DNA of 64,000 nucleotides from Arthrobacter koreensis (lineage in GTDB: Bacteria > Actinomycetota > Actinomycetes > Actinomycetales > Micrococcaceae). The number at the start of each line of letters is the position of its first letter. Position 1 is the first letter of the stretch. Of this stretch, positions 39,198 to 48,003 are shown one piece after another. The notes beneath the pieces are model-generated. The model made no database searches. It worked only from the letters and a program-made list of their open reading frames with translations, and was not told the origin of the DNA. Position numbers and translations under genes: made by a program. Where the stretch lies: the NCBI RefSeq assembly GCF_009193255.1, contig NZ_WACG01000002.1:1-64000 (forward strand). The letters are read 5' to 3'.

Positions 39198-39297
39198 TAG
39201 GCTAAGACAGCCGGTAAGGCACGAACGGTAAGTGAGTGTACATTTGGCCAGCCGCCGCCTGGGCGGGTTGGCCGGTTCTTTTTGGGGAGGAAACACC
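39198..39297 (+). promoter_or_regulatory. garA leader with a terminator-like hairpin
   Basis: A possible -10 box TAGGCT lies at 39198-39203. Near the end of the leader GGCCA-CCGCC (39246-39256) pairs with GGCGG-TGGCC (39262-39273) and is followed by TTCTTTTT (39276-39283), the layout of an intrinsic terminator. The garA site GGGGAGG begins at 39284. Nothing upstream on this strand needs termination except rox, 170 nt away, so either it ends rox or it acts as an attenuator of garA. Confidence 0.5.
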
Positions 39298-39768
39298 ATG
39301 GCGGGCGAGGACTACAACGCCGCAGCAGCGGATGATCAGCGTGGCTTCAGCGCGGAGGACACGACGTCGATCAGCCTTCCGCCAATCTCCGACGCAACGA
39401 CGATCGAGCCCAAGCTCAGCGCGGACGAGCGGGCTGCCGTAGCAGCCCTGCCGGCCGGTTCAGCTTTGCTCATTGCGCACTCGGGCCCCAACGCCGGAGC
39501 ACGGTTCCTCCTCGACCAGGACGTCACCACTGCCGGACGCCATCCCAACGCGGACGTGTTCCTGGACGATGTGACGGTTTCCCGCAAGCACGTTGAGTTC
39601 CGCCGCACGCCGGAGGGCTTCCGGGTAGTGGACTCGATGAGCCTGAACGGCACGTACGTCAACAACGACCGCGTGGACAACCTGCTCCTGCGTACCGGAA
39701 ATGAAGTGCAGATCGGCAAGTTCCGGCTCACCTTCTACGCTGCGCGCCCGGCTGCCGGCACGGCGTAA
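39298..39768 (+). CDS. garA: FHA-domain regulator GarA/OdhI
   Basis: A 156-residue protein that in mycobacteria and corynebacteria inhibits 2-oxoglutarate dehydrogenase and controls glutamate metabolism. The N-terminal phospho-switch motif is DTTS at residues 21-24 with two Thr targets for Ser/Thr kinases. The FHA domain (about 62-145) has GRHPNADVFLDD, VSRKHVEF and LNGTYVNN. ATG 39298 has GGGGAGG 7 nt upstream. It is followed by ftsR, matching Rv1827-Rv1828, and a candidate kinase gene lies at 54962-57055. Confidence 0.93.
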   Translation: MAGEDYNAAAADDQRGFSAEDTTSISLPPISDATTIEPKLSADERAAVAALPAGSALLIAHSGPNAGARFLLDQDVTTAGRHPNADVFLDDVTVSRKHVEFRRTPEGFRVVDSMSLNGTYVNNDRVDNLLLRTGNEVQIGKFRLTFYAARPAAGTA

Positions 39769-39781
39769 AAGGCGCACGCGG

Positions 39782-40537
39782 ATGCCAGGACCAGAGGCAG
39801 CGCGGCGGGCTATCGGCTCCGCTGCGGAGCGGGCGCGCCCGCGTGTACTCAACATCGGCCAGGTCCTCGCGGACCTGAGTGCCGAGTTTCCCGGCATTAG
39901 CGCCTCCAAGATCCGGTTCCTGGAAGAAAAGGGACTCGTCTCACCGCAGCGGACCGCTGCCGGGTACCGGAAGTACTCTTCCCAGGACGTCGAGCGGCTC
40001 CGCTTTGTCCTGGCCCTCCAGCGGGACCAGTACCTGCCGCTGAAAGTCATCAAGGACTACCTTGACGCCGTTGACCGCGGGGAGCGGCCCGAATCCCTCC
40101 CCGGGGGCCTGACCCTGGCACCCCGTGCCGTCTCGGACCAGCTCGCCGGGGAACTGGCTGCACGAAGCCGCGCGCGCCTGCTTTCCTTCGACGAACTCGT
40201 GGCGGAGTCCGGCGCCGCCGCCGAACTGGTCCGCAGCCTCATCAGCTACGGACTTATCAGCGCCGAGGCGCAGCAGTATGATGAACACGCCCTGAAAGTC
40301 GCCAAAGCGTGCCGCCAGCTCGAAGCCCACGGCATCGAACCAAGGCACCTGCGGCCGTTCCGGGCGGCAGCGGACCGGGAATTTGGACTGGTGGAACGTG
40401 CCATTGCCCCGGTTGCCTCACGGCGGGACGTCGCCTCGCAGGCGAGGGCCGCGGAGACGGCCCGGGAGATCAGCGATCTCTGCCTGAGCCTGCACAGCGC
40501 CCTGGTCCACGGACAAATAGCCCGGATGGAGAGCTGA
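39782..40537 (+). CDS. ftsR: MerR-family regulator FtsR-like
   Basis: A 251-residue MerR protein. The DNA-binding region has SASKIRFLEEKGLVSPQRTAAGYRKYSSQDVERL; the rest is helical. Its place directly after garA corresponds to Rv1828 and C. glutamicum FtsR, an activator of ftsZ, so a cell-division role is inferred. ATG 39782 lies 13 nt after garA with a weak AAAGG site, so co-transcription is likely. Confidence 0.87.
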   Translation: MPGPEAARRAIGSAAERARPRVLNIGQVLADLSAEFPGISASKIRFLEEKGLVSPQRTAAGYRKYSSQDVERLRFVLALQRDQYLPLKVIKDYLDAVDRGERPESLPGGLTLAPRAVSDQLAGELAARSRARLLSFDELVAESGAAAELVRSLISYGLISAEAQQYDEHALKVAKACRQLEAHGIEPRHLRPFRAAADREFGLVERAIAPVASRRDVASQARAAETAREISDLCLSLHSALVHGQIARMES

Positions 40538-40542
40538 AGCCG

Positions 40543-41040
40543 ATGCAGGAAGTCGAAGTGGTGGGTGTTCGGATCGAACTCCCGTCCAACCAGCCCCTGG
40601 TCCTTCTCAAGGAAACGGAAGGGGAGCGGCACCTGCCCATCTGGATCGGTGCGCCCGAAGCAAGCGCCATCGCCTTCGTGCAGCAGGGGATCGTGCCCCC
40701 TCGACCCATGACCCATGACCTTCTGGCTGCCGTCATCAAGGCGCTGGGCCGCCGGGTGACCGAAGTCCGGCTGGTCTCTGTCGAGGACACGGTTTTCCAC
40801 GCTGAACTGGTGTTTGACGACGGCACCCGGGTGGGGTCCCGCGCCTCGGACGCCATCGCCGTCGCACTGCGGGTCCCGTGCCCCATCATGTGCGCCGAAA
40901 CCGTCCTGGAAGAGGCCGGCGTGCGCATTACCGAGTCCGATACGGATGACGATGAGGACGAAGCGGAGAACGCCGAGCAGGAGCTGCGGCAGTTCCGGGA
41001 GTTCCTCGCCGACGTCGAGCCTGAGGACTTTGAGCGCTGA
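40543..41040 (+). CDS. Bifunctional nuclease family protein (DUF151)
   Basis: A 165-residue DUF151/BFN protein. Conserved segments are VVGVRIELPSNQPLVLLKE, LPIWIGAPEASAIAFVQQG, RPMTHDLLAAVIKALG and SRASDAIAVALRVPCPIMC. Plant BFN1-like members cut RNA and DNA, and the bacterial role is unclear. It matches Rv1829 between the two MerR genes. The C-terminus is highly acidic. ATG 40543 is 6 nt after ftsR. Confidence 0.9.
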   Translation: MQEVEVVGVRIELPSNQPLVLLKETEGERHLPIWIGAPEASAIAFVQQGIVPPRPMTHDLLAAVIKALGRRVTEVRLVSVEDTVFHAELVFDDGTRVGSRASDAIAVALRVPCPIMCAETVLEEAGVRITESDTDDDEDEAENAEQELRQFREFLADVEPEDFER

Positions 41041-41077
41041 CGGATTCGACACGCTCCAAAAAATACCCGCCGCATCT

Positions 41078-41106
41078 TTGACCTAGCCCGCGCACGGATC
41101 TAACGT
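41078..41106 (+). promoter_or_regulatory. Promoter of the second merR gene
   Basis: TTGACC (41078-41083), a 17-bp spacer and TAACGT (41101-41106) form a good sigma-A type promoter. A 9-nt palindrome TGGTAACCA (41224-41232) lies between it and the gene, a possible MerR site. Confidence 0.55.
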
Positions 41107-41273
41107 CGAAGCATAGAGTTCCCATTGCGCCAATGGGTTACCGGAGACACACTAGGAAAACTGCAGGCATCAGCGCCGGCAGGTTGCCAGGCCCGGCAGG
41201 GCACTGGCCGTCCGTCTCCGCTGTGGTAACCAAGCGGCTAGAGACGTTGCGGGAACCATTACTAGGAGGAACA

Positions 41274-41864
41274 GTGAGTCCGAAAGGCGATGCCGGCGAA
41301 AACCGCGCCGTAGCACCCGGAAAGGTTCTGCCGGCAAGTGCCCAGGGACTGCTGTTCACCGAAGACCTGCCGGTTCTCGATGAGGACGCGGGCTACCGCG
41401 GCCCCACTGCCTGCAAGGCAGCAGGCATCACCTACCGCCAGCTCGACTACTGGGCACGCACCGGACTGGTGGAGCCCGCCGTGCGCGGAGCTTCCGGTTC
41501 CGGCACCCAGCGCCTCTACAGCTTCCGAGACATCCTCGTCCTGAAGGTCGTCAAGCGGCTTCTGGACACCGGAGTGTCCCTGCAGCAGATCCGCACCGCC
41601 GTCGAACACCTGCGCGAACGCGGTGTGGAGGACCTGGCCCAGATCACCCTCATGAGCGACGGCGCCAGCGTCTACGAGTGCACTTCCGCGGACGAGGTCA
41701 TTGACCTGGTCCAGGGTGGCCAGGGCGTGTTTGGCATCGCAGTCGGGCGTGTATGGCGCGAAGTCGAAGGCAGCCTGGCGCAGCTTCCCAGCGAACACGC
41801 CGAAGACCATTCCTTCCCGGAAGACGAGCTCAGCCGCCGCAGGGCCGCGCGCAAGATCAGCTAA
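41274..41864 (+). CDS. MerR-family regulator (Rv1830-like)
   Basis: A 196-residue MerR protein. The HTH lies in ACKAAGITYRQLDYWARTGLVEP with the wing SGTQRLYSFRDIL, followed by helices ending in a basic RRRAARKIS tail. It matches Rv1830 in the garA-ftsR-BFN-merR group. GTG 41274 is fixed by a strong AGGAGGA site, although the frame is open further upstream. It has its own promoter and terminator. Confidence 0.88.
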   Translation: MSPKGDAGENRAVAPGKVLPASAQGLLFTEDLPVLDEDAGYRGPTACKAAGITYRQLDYWARTGLVEPAVRGASGSGTQRLYSFRDILVLKVVKRLLDTGVSLQQIRTAVEHLRERGVEDLAQITLMSDGASVYECTSADEVIDLVQGGQGVFGIAVGRVWREVEGSLAQLPSEHAEDHSFPEDELSRRRAARKIS

Positions 41865-41875
41865 AATCTAAAGCG

Positions 41876-41913
41876 AAAGGCCGCTTTCCCGGAAAGGGAA
41901 GCGGCCTTTTTTT
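41876..41913 (+). terminator. Intrinsic terminator after merR
   Basis: AAAGGCCGCTTTCCC (41876-41890) pairs with GGGAAGCGGCCTTT (41896-41909) with one bulge and is followed by a run of seven T residues. It may also serve the convergent parA-like gene. Confidence 0.9.
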
Positions 41914-41956
41914 GCTGTCCGGCGTCCTGCTCTCATGAGGGCGGGCGGCCGAGGAA

Positions 41957-42799
41957 CTAGCCCGCCGGCCGTCGCATGACCCGGTTGCGCATGCTGCCCG
42001 TCTGGACCAGGTTCTTGAGCAGCGCGTCAAAGGACCCCGCCGCCTGTTTCGCGGAGTCACCGGGCCAGTGGTGGACAGAGTGTGCAGCGCCCTGGATCTG
42101 CTGCCAGTTGGCGTGCTCGGCGATGTTCGGTTCCATGAGCAGGTCTCCGAACATCTGCTTCATTTCGGCGAGCCGGAACGTGTGTTCGTTGGAGGTGGGG
42201 CGGACGCGGTTGGCAACGATACCTGCCGGGGCGAGGTTCGGGGCGAACTCCTGGCGGAACAGGTCCAGTGCGCGCATGGTGCGTTCGGTGCCGGCGACGG
42301 AGAAGAGCCCGGGCTCAGCGACGAGAAGTACCCGGTTGCTGGCGCTCCATGCCATCCGGGTGAGGCCGTTCAGGGACGGAGGGCAATCGATCAGCACCAG
42401 GCCATAACCGGTGACCTTGCCGAGCAGGGTGGAGAGGCGGCGCAGATCCCGCTTGCCGAGGTCCGGGCGGTCGTAGATGCCGGAGTAGGCGGAACCCATG
42501 GCTACATCCAGCACGGGGCGGCGCTTGGGATCGTTTCCGGGCTGCTTTCGGGCAGTCTCAACCCATCCGCTTGGCACCACATTGGCAGCAAGGTCTGCAC
42601 GGCGCGCGCTGCGGAGCATGTCCCCGATGCCCAGGTTGTTGCCGGGGGACACGGCCAGGCCCGTGGTGGCATCGGCATGCGGATCAAGATCAACCACCAG
42701 GGTAGGAATGCCGGCGGCCAGGGCCGCTGAGGCCAAACCCAGCGTTACGGAGGTCTTGCCGACGCCGCCCTTCAGGCTGCTGATGCTCACTACTTGCAC
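41957..42799 (-). CDS. Orphan ParA/MinD-like ATPase
   Basis: A protein of about 280 residues with the deviant Walker A SLKGGVGKTS near residue 10, LVVDLDPHADATTGL, and Walker B LVLIDCPPSLNGL. There is no parB or kleisin partner next to it. Such orphan ParA proteins position cargo or act in chromosome or cell-pole organisation. GTG 42799 gives the usual MQVVSISSLKGG start; TTG 42811 is also in frame. A TAGGTT box lies 12 nt before GTG 42799, so the leader would be very short. Confidence 0.87.
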   Translation of the reverse strand: MQVVSISSLKGGVGKTSVTLGLASAALAAGIPTLVVDLDPHADATTGLAVSPGNNLGIGDMLRSARRADLAANVVPSGWVETARKQPGNDPKRRPVLDVAMGSAYSGIYDRPDLGKRDLRRLSTLLGKVTGYGLVLIDCPPSLNGLTRMAWSASNRVLLVAEPGLFSVAGTERTMRALDLFRQEFAPNLAPAGIVANRVRPTSNEHTFRLAEMKQMFGDLLMEPNIAEHANWQQIQGAAHSVHHWPGDSAKQAAGSFDALLKNLVQTGSMRNRVMRRPAG

Positions 42800-43004
42800 T
42801 TGTTGAACCAAAACCTAACGTGTCGAGGGATCACGGGCGCCGGGTCCGTGCCAGGGAACCGTAATCATTCTATGTGACACAACCCGACAGGCCGGGCAGG
42901 CGCGGGTTTGCACATCTGAGCCGTGCACTGAACTATGTTCGATGTGATGTGAATTACCCGCTTGCCGAATGTTCGGGCCGTGCAGAAACTGAAGACTTAG
43001 CACT

Positions 43005-43017
43005 GAACGGTCCGTTC
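43005..43017. promoter_or_regulatory. GAACGG-T-CCGTTC palindrome in the pyc leader
   Basis: A perfect 6+1+6 palindrome 28 nt before the pyc start. A second dyad, TGCAC-N9-GTGCA, lies at 42909-42927 further upstream. Either could be an operator for carbon-responsive control of pyruvate carboxylase; only the symmetry is seen. Confidence 0.4.
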
Positions 43018-43045
43018 CATCCCGACGCAACGACGCAGGAGTGCA

Positions 43046-46000
43046 ATGTTCTCGAAGATCCTGGTAGCCAACCGCGGCGAAATTGCCATCCGTGCGTTCC
43101 GCGCGGCCTATGAACTTGGGGCCAAGACCGTCGCCGTCTTTCCCTATGAGGACCGCAATTCAATCCACCGCCAGAAGGCTGACGAGGCGTATTTGATCGG
43201 CAGTGAGGGGCATCCGGTCCGCGCATACCTGGACGTGGACGAGATCATCCGCGTGGCCAAGGAATCCGGCTGCGATGCGATCTACCCGGGCTACGGCTTC
43301 CTGTCCGAAAATCCGCAGCTGGCACGTGCCGCCAAGGCCAACGGCATCACGTTCATCGGCCCGGATGCAGACGTCCTGGAACTGGCCGGCCACAAGGTCC
43401 ATGCCATCAACGCCGCCCGCGAGGCGGGCATCCCCGTACTGCGCTCAACCGCTCCCAGCGCTGACGCCGAAGCCCTGCTGGCTGAAGCGGAGGAAATCGG
43501 GTTCCCCATCTTCGTCAAGGCGGTTGCCGGCGGCGGCGGACGCGGCATGCGGCGGGTGGACACCGCGCATGACCTCCCTGAAGCTCTGAAGGCTGCCATG
43601 CGGGAAGCCGATTCCGCATTCGGTGACCCCACGGTTTTCCTGGAGCAGGCTGTGCTGCGCCCCCGCCACATCGAGGTGCAGATCCTCGCGGACAATGACG
43701 GTAACGTGATCCACCTCTTTGAGCGTGACTGCTCCCTGCAGCGCCGGCACCAGAAGGTCATTGAAATTGCGCCTGCGCCGAACCTGGATGAAAGCATCCG
43801 CGAGGCGCTCTACCGTGACGCCGTGGCCTTCGCCAAGTCGCTGAAGTACGTCAATGCCGGAACCGTGGAGTTCCTCGTGGACACCATTGGGGAACGTGCC
43901 GGACAGCACGTCTTCATTGAGATGAACCCGCGCATCCAGGTAGAGCACACGGTCACCGAGGAAATCACCGACGTTGACCTGGTCCAGTCCCAGATGCGCA
44001 TTGCTGCCGGCGAGAATCTCTCTGACCTTGGCCTGGTGCAGGAGGAGCTGCAGATCCGCGGGGCGGCCCTGCAGTGCCGTATCACCACCGAGGATCCGGC
44101 CAACGGGTTCCGGCCGGACGTAGGGAAGATCAGCGCCTACCGGTCCGCCGGCGGTGCAGGCGTACGGCTGGACGGCGGCACCGTCTACGCCGGCGCGGAC
44201 ATCAGCCCGCACTTCGACTCGATGCTGGTGAAGCTCACCTGCCGCGGGCGCAACTACCCGGCGGCCGTCAACCGGGCACGGCGGGCGCTGGCAGAATTCC
44301 GCATCCGTGGAGTCTCCAGCAACATCTCCTTCCTGCAGGCAGTCCTCGAGGATCCGGACTTCGTCGCCGGAGATGTTGCCACCTCATTTATTGAAGAGCG
44401 TCCCGAACTGCTCAATGCCCGCGGTCCCGCGGACCGGGGCACGAAACTGCTGAACTGGCTCGCCGACGTCACCGTCCATAAGCCCAACGGTGAACTGCCG
44501 GCCCAGATCGACCCGCGGGAAAAACTGCCGACGGACCTCCCTGAAGTGAAACCGGGGTCCCGCCAGCGGCTGCTGGAACTGGGCCCGGAGAAATTTGCGG
44601 CCGCACTGCGCGAGCAGCAGGCACTGGCTGTCACTGACACCACCTTCCGCGACGCACACCAGTCCCTGCTCGCCACCCGGGTACGCACCCGCGACCTGGC
44701 CGGAGCAGCTCCGGCTGTCGCGGCGCTGACACCCGAACTGCTCTCTGTCGAAGCCTGGGGCGGTGCCACTTACGATGTCGCACTCCGTTTCCTGGGCGAG
44801 GACCCGTGGGAACGGCTGGACACGCTGCGCCAGGCGCTGCCCAACATCTGCATCCAGATGCTGCTGCGCGGCCGGAACACGGTGGGATACACGCCATACC
44901 CCACCGAAGTCACTGATGCGTTCGTCGAGGAGGCCGCCGCTGCCGGCGTCGACATTTTCCGCATCTTCGACGCGCTCAACGACGTGTCCCAGATGGCCCC
45001 GGCCATCGAAGCCGTCCGCCGCACCGGGACCGCCGTGGCCGAGGTAGCGCTCTGCTACACCTCGGACATGCTCGATCCCCAGGAGAAGCTCTACACGCTG
45101 GACTACTACCTGGACCTGGCCCAGCAGATGGTGGACGCCGGCGCGCACATCCTGGCCATTAAGGACATGGCAGGACTGCTTCGTCCCGCGGCGGCCGCGA
45201 AACTCGTAGCGGCCCTGCGGGAACGGTTCGACCTGCCGGTCCACCTGCATACGCATGACACGGCCGGGGGCCAGCTCGCGACGCTCCTCGCCGCCGCGGA
45301 AGCCGGCGTCGACGCCGTCGACGTAGCCAGCGCAACGCTGGCCGGCACCACCAGCCAGCCGTCGGCATCCTCGCTGGTGGCGGCGCTGGCGCACACCGAA
45401 CGGGACACCGGCCTGGACCTGGCAGCCGTGAGCTCGCTGGAACCGTACTGGGAAGCCGTGCGCCGGGTCTATGCGCCCTTCGAATCCGGGCTGGCCGGGC
45501 CCACCGGGCGGGTCTACCGCCACGAAATTCCCGGCGGACAGCTCTCGAACCTCCGCCAGCAGGCCATTGCCCTGGGTCTGGGGGAGCGCTTCGAAGCGAT
45601 CGAGGACATGTACACGGCAGCAGACAAGATCCTGGGCCGGCTGGTCAAGGTCACCCCGTCCTCCAAGGTGGTGGGCGACCTTGCACTGCAGCTAGTGGGC
45701 AGCAATGTCGCTCCGGAGGATTTCGAAGAAAACCCGCAGAACTATGACATCCCGGATTCAGTGATCGGCTTCCTCAGCGGAGAGCTGGGCGATCCTCCCG
45801 GAGGCTGGCCGGAGCCCTTCCGTACCAAGGCGCTGCAGGGCCGCAAGCCCAAGGCCCGCCAGGTGGAACTGACCGAGGTGGACAGTCAGGGCCTGGCCGG
45901 GGACTCCGCCACGCGGCGGGACACCCTGAACCGGCTCCTGTTTGCCGGGCCGGCCCGGGAGTTCGCCACCGTCCGGGAAACCTACGGAGACCTCTCCGTG

Positions 46001-46444
46001 CTGGACACCCGGGACTACCTGTTCGGGCTGCGCCCCGGGGAAGAACACGTGGTGGAACTCGAAAAGGGCGTGCGGCTCATTGCCACCCTGGAGGCCGTGT
46101 CCGAGCCGGATGAGAAGGGCATGCGCACGGTCATGACCACCCTCAACGGCCAGATGCGTCCGGTCATGGTCCGGGACCGCAGCGTCACGACGGACGCAAA
46201 GGTTTCCGAACGGGCGGACCCCGCCCAGCCGGGCCACGTCGCAGCACCGTTTGCCGGGGCAGTGACCGTGACGGTGAAGGAAGGTGCCCAGGTGGGCGCC
46301 GGCGAGACGGTGGCGACGATCGAAGCCATGAAGATGGAAGCATCCATTACGGCACCCGTTGCCGGTACCGTCAAGCGCCTCGCCGTCAGCGGCGTGCAGC
46401 AGGTGGACGGCGGTGACCTGCTGGTGGTTATCGAGCAGGGTTAA
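43046..46444 (+). CDS. pyc: Pyruvate carboxylase
   Basis: A 1132-residue single-chain enzyme making oxaloacetate from pyruvate. The biotin carboxylase domain (about 1-450) has KAVAGGGGRGMR and EMNPRIQVEHTVTEE. The carboxyltransferase domain (about 520-800) has DTTFRDAHQSLLATR and the metal-site HLHTHDTAGG. The biotinyl domain ends the protein with EAMKMEAS, biotin-accepting Lys1096. ATG 43046 has AGGAG upstream. It would replenish oxaloacetate consumed by the methylcitrate cycle. Confidence 0.97.
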   Translation: MFSKILVANRGEIAIRAFRAAYELGAKTVAVFPYEDRNSIHRQKADEAYLIGSEGHPVRAYLDVDEIIRVAKESGCDAIYPGYGFLSENPQLARAAKANGITFIGPDADVLELAGHKVHAINAAREAGIPVLRSTAPSADAEALLAEAEEIGFPIFVKAVAGGGGRGMRRVDTAHDLPEALKAAMREADSAFGDPTVFLEQAVLRPRHIEVQILADNDGNVIHLFERDCSLQRRHQKVIEIAPAPNLDESIREALYRDAVAFAKSLKYVNAGTVEFLVDTIGERAGQHVFIEMNPRIQVEHTVTEEITDVDLVQSQMRIAAGENLSDLGLVQEELQIRGAALQCRITTEDPANGFRPDVGKISAYRSAGGAGVRLDGGTVYAGADISPHFDSMLVKLTCRGRNYPAAVNRARRALAEFRIRGVSSNISFLQAVLEDPDFVAGDVATSFIEERPELLNARGPADRGTKLLNWLADVTVHKPNGELPAQIDPREKLPTDLPEVKPGSRQRLLELGPEKFAAALREQQALAVTDTTFRDAHQSLLATRVRTRDLAGAAPAVAALTPELLSVEAWGGATYDVALRFLGEDPWERLDTLRQALPNICIQMLLRGRNTVGYTPYPTEVTDAFVEEAAAAGVDIFRIFDALNDVSQMAPAIEAVRRTGTAVAEVALCYTSDMLDPQEKLYTLDYYLDLAQQMVDAGAHILAIKDMAGLLRPAAAAKLVAALRERFDLPVHLHTHDTAGGQLATLLAAAEAGVDAVDVASATLAGTTSQPSASSLVAALAHTERDTGLDLAAVSSLEPYWEAVRRVYAPFESGLAGPTGRVYRHEIPGGQLSNLRQQAIALGLGERFEAIEDMYTAADKILGRLVKVTPSSKVVGDLALQLVGSNVAPEDFEENPQNYDIPDSVIGFLSGELGDPPGGWPEPFRTKALQGRKPKARQVELTEVDSQGLAGDSATRRDTLNRLLFAGPAREFATVRETYGDLSVLDTRDYLFGLRPGEEHVVELEKGVRLIATLEAVSEPDEKGMRTVMTTLNGQMRPVMVRDRSVTTDAKVSERADPAQPGHVAAPFAGAVTVTVKEGAQVGAGETVATIEAMKMEASITAPVAGTVKRLAVSGVQQVDGGDLLVVIEQG

Positions 46445-46484
46445 GGCAGCAGAGAACACCCGGGGATGCCGGAACCGGCGCCGA

Positions 46485-46496
46485 TAGACTGGGATG
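46485..46496 (+). promoter_or_regulatory. TAGACT -10 box, leaderless mtr start
   Basis: TAGACT (46485-46490) plus six bases leads to GTG 46497. This is the same TAnnnT-N6-GTG arrangement as at the small gene before tlyA, aroG, pknL and dinB. Confidence 0.6.
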
Positions 46497-47924
46497 GTGA
46501 CCCATTACGATCTCGCCATCATCGGCTCCGGCTCCGGCAATTCCCTTATCACTCCCGACTGGGACAACCGCAAGGTAGCCGTCATTGACGGCGGCACTTT
46601 CGGCGGCACCTGCCTGAACGTTGGCTGCATTCCTACGAAGATGTTCGTTTATCCCGCCCAGCTCGCCGCTTCGGCAGCCGAAGCGGCCCGGCTGGGAGTG
46701 GACCAGCGGGTGGAAAAAGTCCGCTGGCGCGAAATCCGGGACCGCATCTTCAGCCGGATCGATGCGATCTCCGAGGGCGGCCGGCGCTACCGGGCGGAAG
46801 AGCTGGAGAACGTCACCCTCTACAGCGAGTACGTGCGATTCACCTCCCCGCACCGGCTGGAGACCGCATCGGGGAAGGAAATCACCGCGGACCAGATTGT
46901 GGTTGCAGCCGGTTCCCGGCCGGTCCTCCCGGACATTCCGGGTATTGGCCTGCCCCAGGTGCACACCTCTGACACTGTCATGCGCGTGGACGAGCTGCCG
47001 GACCGGGTGCTCATCCTCGGTGGCGGCTACATTGCCGCCGAATTCGGTTTCGTTTTCTCGGCCTTCGGATCAGAAGTAACCATGGCCGTGCGGTCCGGAG
47101 CGCTGCTCCGTGCGCAGGACGAAACTGTCTCCGAGCGTTTCACTGCCGCAGCATCAGGACAGTGGGACGTCCGGCTGAACACACAGCTTGCCTCCCTGGC
47201 CGAGAACGCGGACGGATCAGTCCGCGCCGTCCTGGAGGGACCCGCCGGAACGTCGGAGCTCGACGTCGACCTGGTCCTGGTTGCCACCGGCCGGGTCCCG
47301 AACACGGACCGGCTGGACCCCGCGGCGGCAGGCCTTGACGTGGAGCCCGACGGCCGCCTGGCCGTGGACGAATACCAGCGGGTACTCAGCGGCGGCCAGC
47401 CGGTTCCAGGGCTCTGGGCGCTGGGAGACGTGAGCGGTGCCGATCAGCTCAAGCACGTCGCCAACCTTGAAGCACGCACGGTGGCCCACAACCTCGTCCA
47501 CCGTGATGACCTGCAGGCTTCCTCCCATCGTTTTGTTCCCTCCGCCGTGTTCAGCCATCCGCAGATCGCCTCGGTGGGCCTGACCGAAGCCGAGGCACGG
47601 GATTACGCCCTGGCCAACGGCATGGACCTGGTGATGGCGGTGCAGGAATACGGGTCGACGGCGTACGGCTGGGCCATGGAGGACAGCACCGGCTTCGTCA
47701 AGCTGCTCGCTGACCGCACCACCGGGCAGCTGCTCGGTGCCCACATCATGGGCCACGAGGCCTCCATGCTGATCCAGCCGCTGATCCAGGCCATGGCTTT
47801 CGGACTCGACGCCGCCTCCATGGCGCGCGGCCAGTACTGGATCCATCCGGCACTGACCGAGGTAGTGGAGAATGCGCTCCTTTCCCTCGGAACAAACCCC
47901 CAGGACACAGCGCTGCGGCCCTAA
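46497..47924 (+). CDS. mtr: Mycothione reductase
   Basis: A protein of about 475 residues, a flavoprotein disulfide reductase that keeps mycothiol reduced. The redox-active pair Cys39/Cys44 sits in GGTCLNVGCIPTK, the NADPH motif is LILGGGYIAAEFGFVF, and the C-terminal interface has IMGHEASMLIQPLIQAM with HPALTEVVENAL. The short N-terminal substrate loop and overall text favour mycothione reductase over lipoamide dehydrogenase. GTG 46497 is taken as a leaderless start; ATG 46494 is one codon earlier. Confidence 0.92.
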   Translation: MTHYDLAIIGSGSGNSLITPDWDNRKVAVIDGGTFGGTCLNVGCIPTKMFVYPAQLAASAAEAARLGVDQRVEKVRWREIRDRIFSRIDAISEGGRRYRAEELENVTLYSEYVRFTSPHRLETASGKEITADQIVVAAGSRPVLPDIPGIGLPQVHTSDTVMRVDELPDRVLILGGGYIAAEFGFVFSAFGSEVTMAVRSGALLRAQDETVSERFTAAASGQWDVRLNTQLASLAENADGSVRAVLEGPAGTSELDVDLVLVATGRVPNTDRLDPAAAGLDVEPDGRLAVDEYQRVLSGGQPVPGLWALGDVSGADQLKHVANLEARTVAHNLVHRDDLQASSHRFVPSAVFSHPQIASVGLTEAEARDYALANGMDLVMAVQEYGSTAYGWAMEDSTGFVKLLADRTTGQLLGAHIMGHEASMLIQPLIQAMAFGLDAASMARGQYWIHPALTEVVENALLSLGTNPQDTALRP

Positions 47925-47939
47925 GGCGCCGAGCGCCAA

Positions 47940-47978
47940 AAAGGCAGGAGCCCCGGAACATCCGGGGCTCCTGCCTTT
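47940..47978. terminator. Bidirectional terminator between mtr and fadD
   Basis: A perfect 18-bp stem, AAAGGCAGGAGCCCCGGA with its complement, around a 3-nt loop ACA. The A and T ends let it work for both convergent genes. Confidence 0.92.
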
Positions 47979-48003
47979 GTGCCAGCCGGCAGTGTGGCGC
48001 CGG

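Noticed and set aside
41133-41273. Earlier start for the second MerR gene
   Set aside because: The region contains the promoter and leader, and a strong AGGAGGA site marks GTG 41274.
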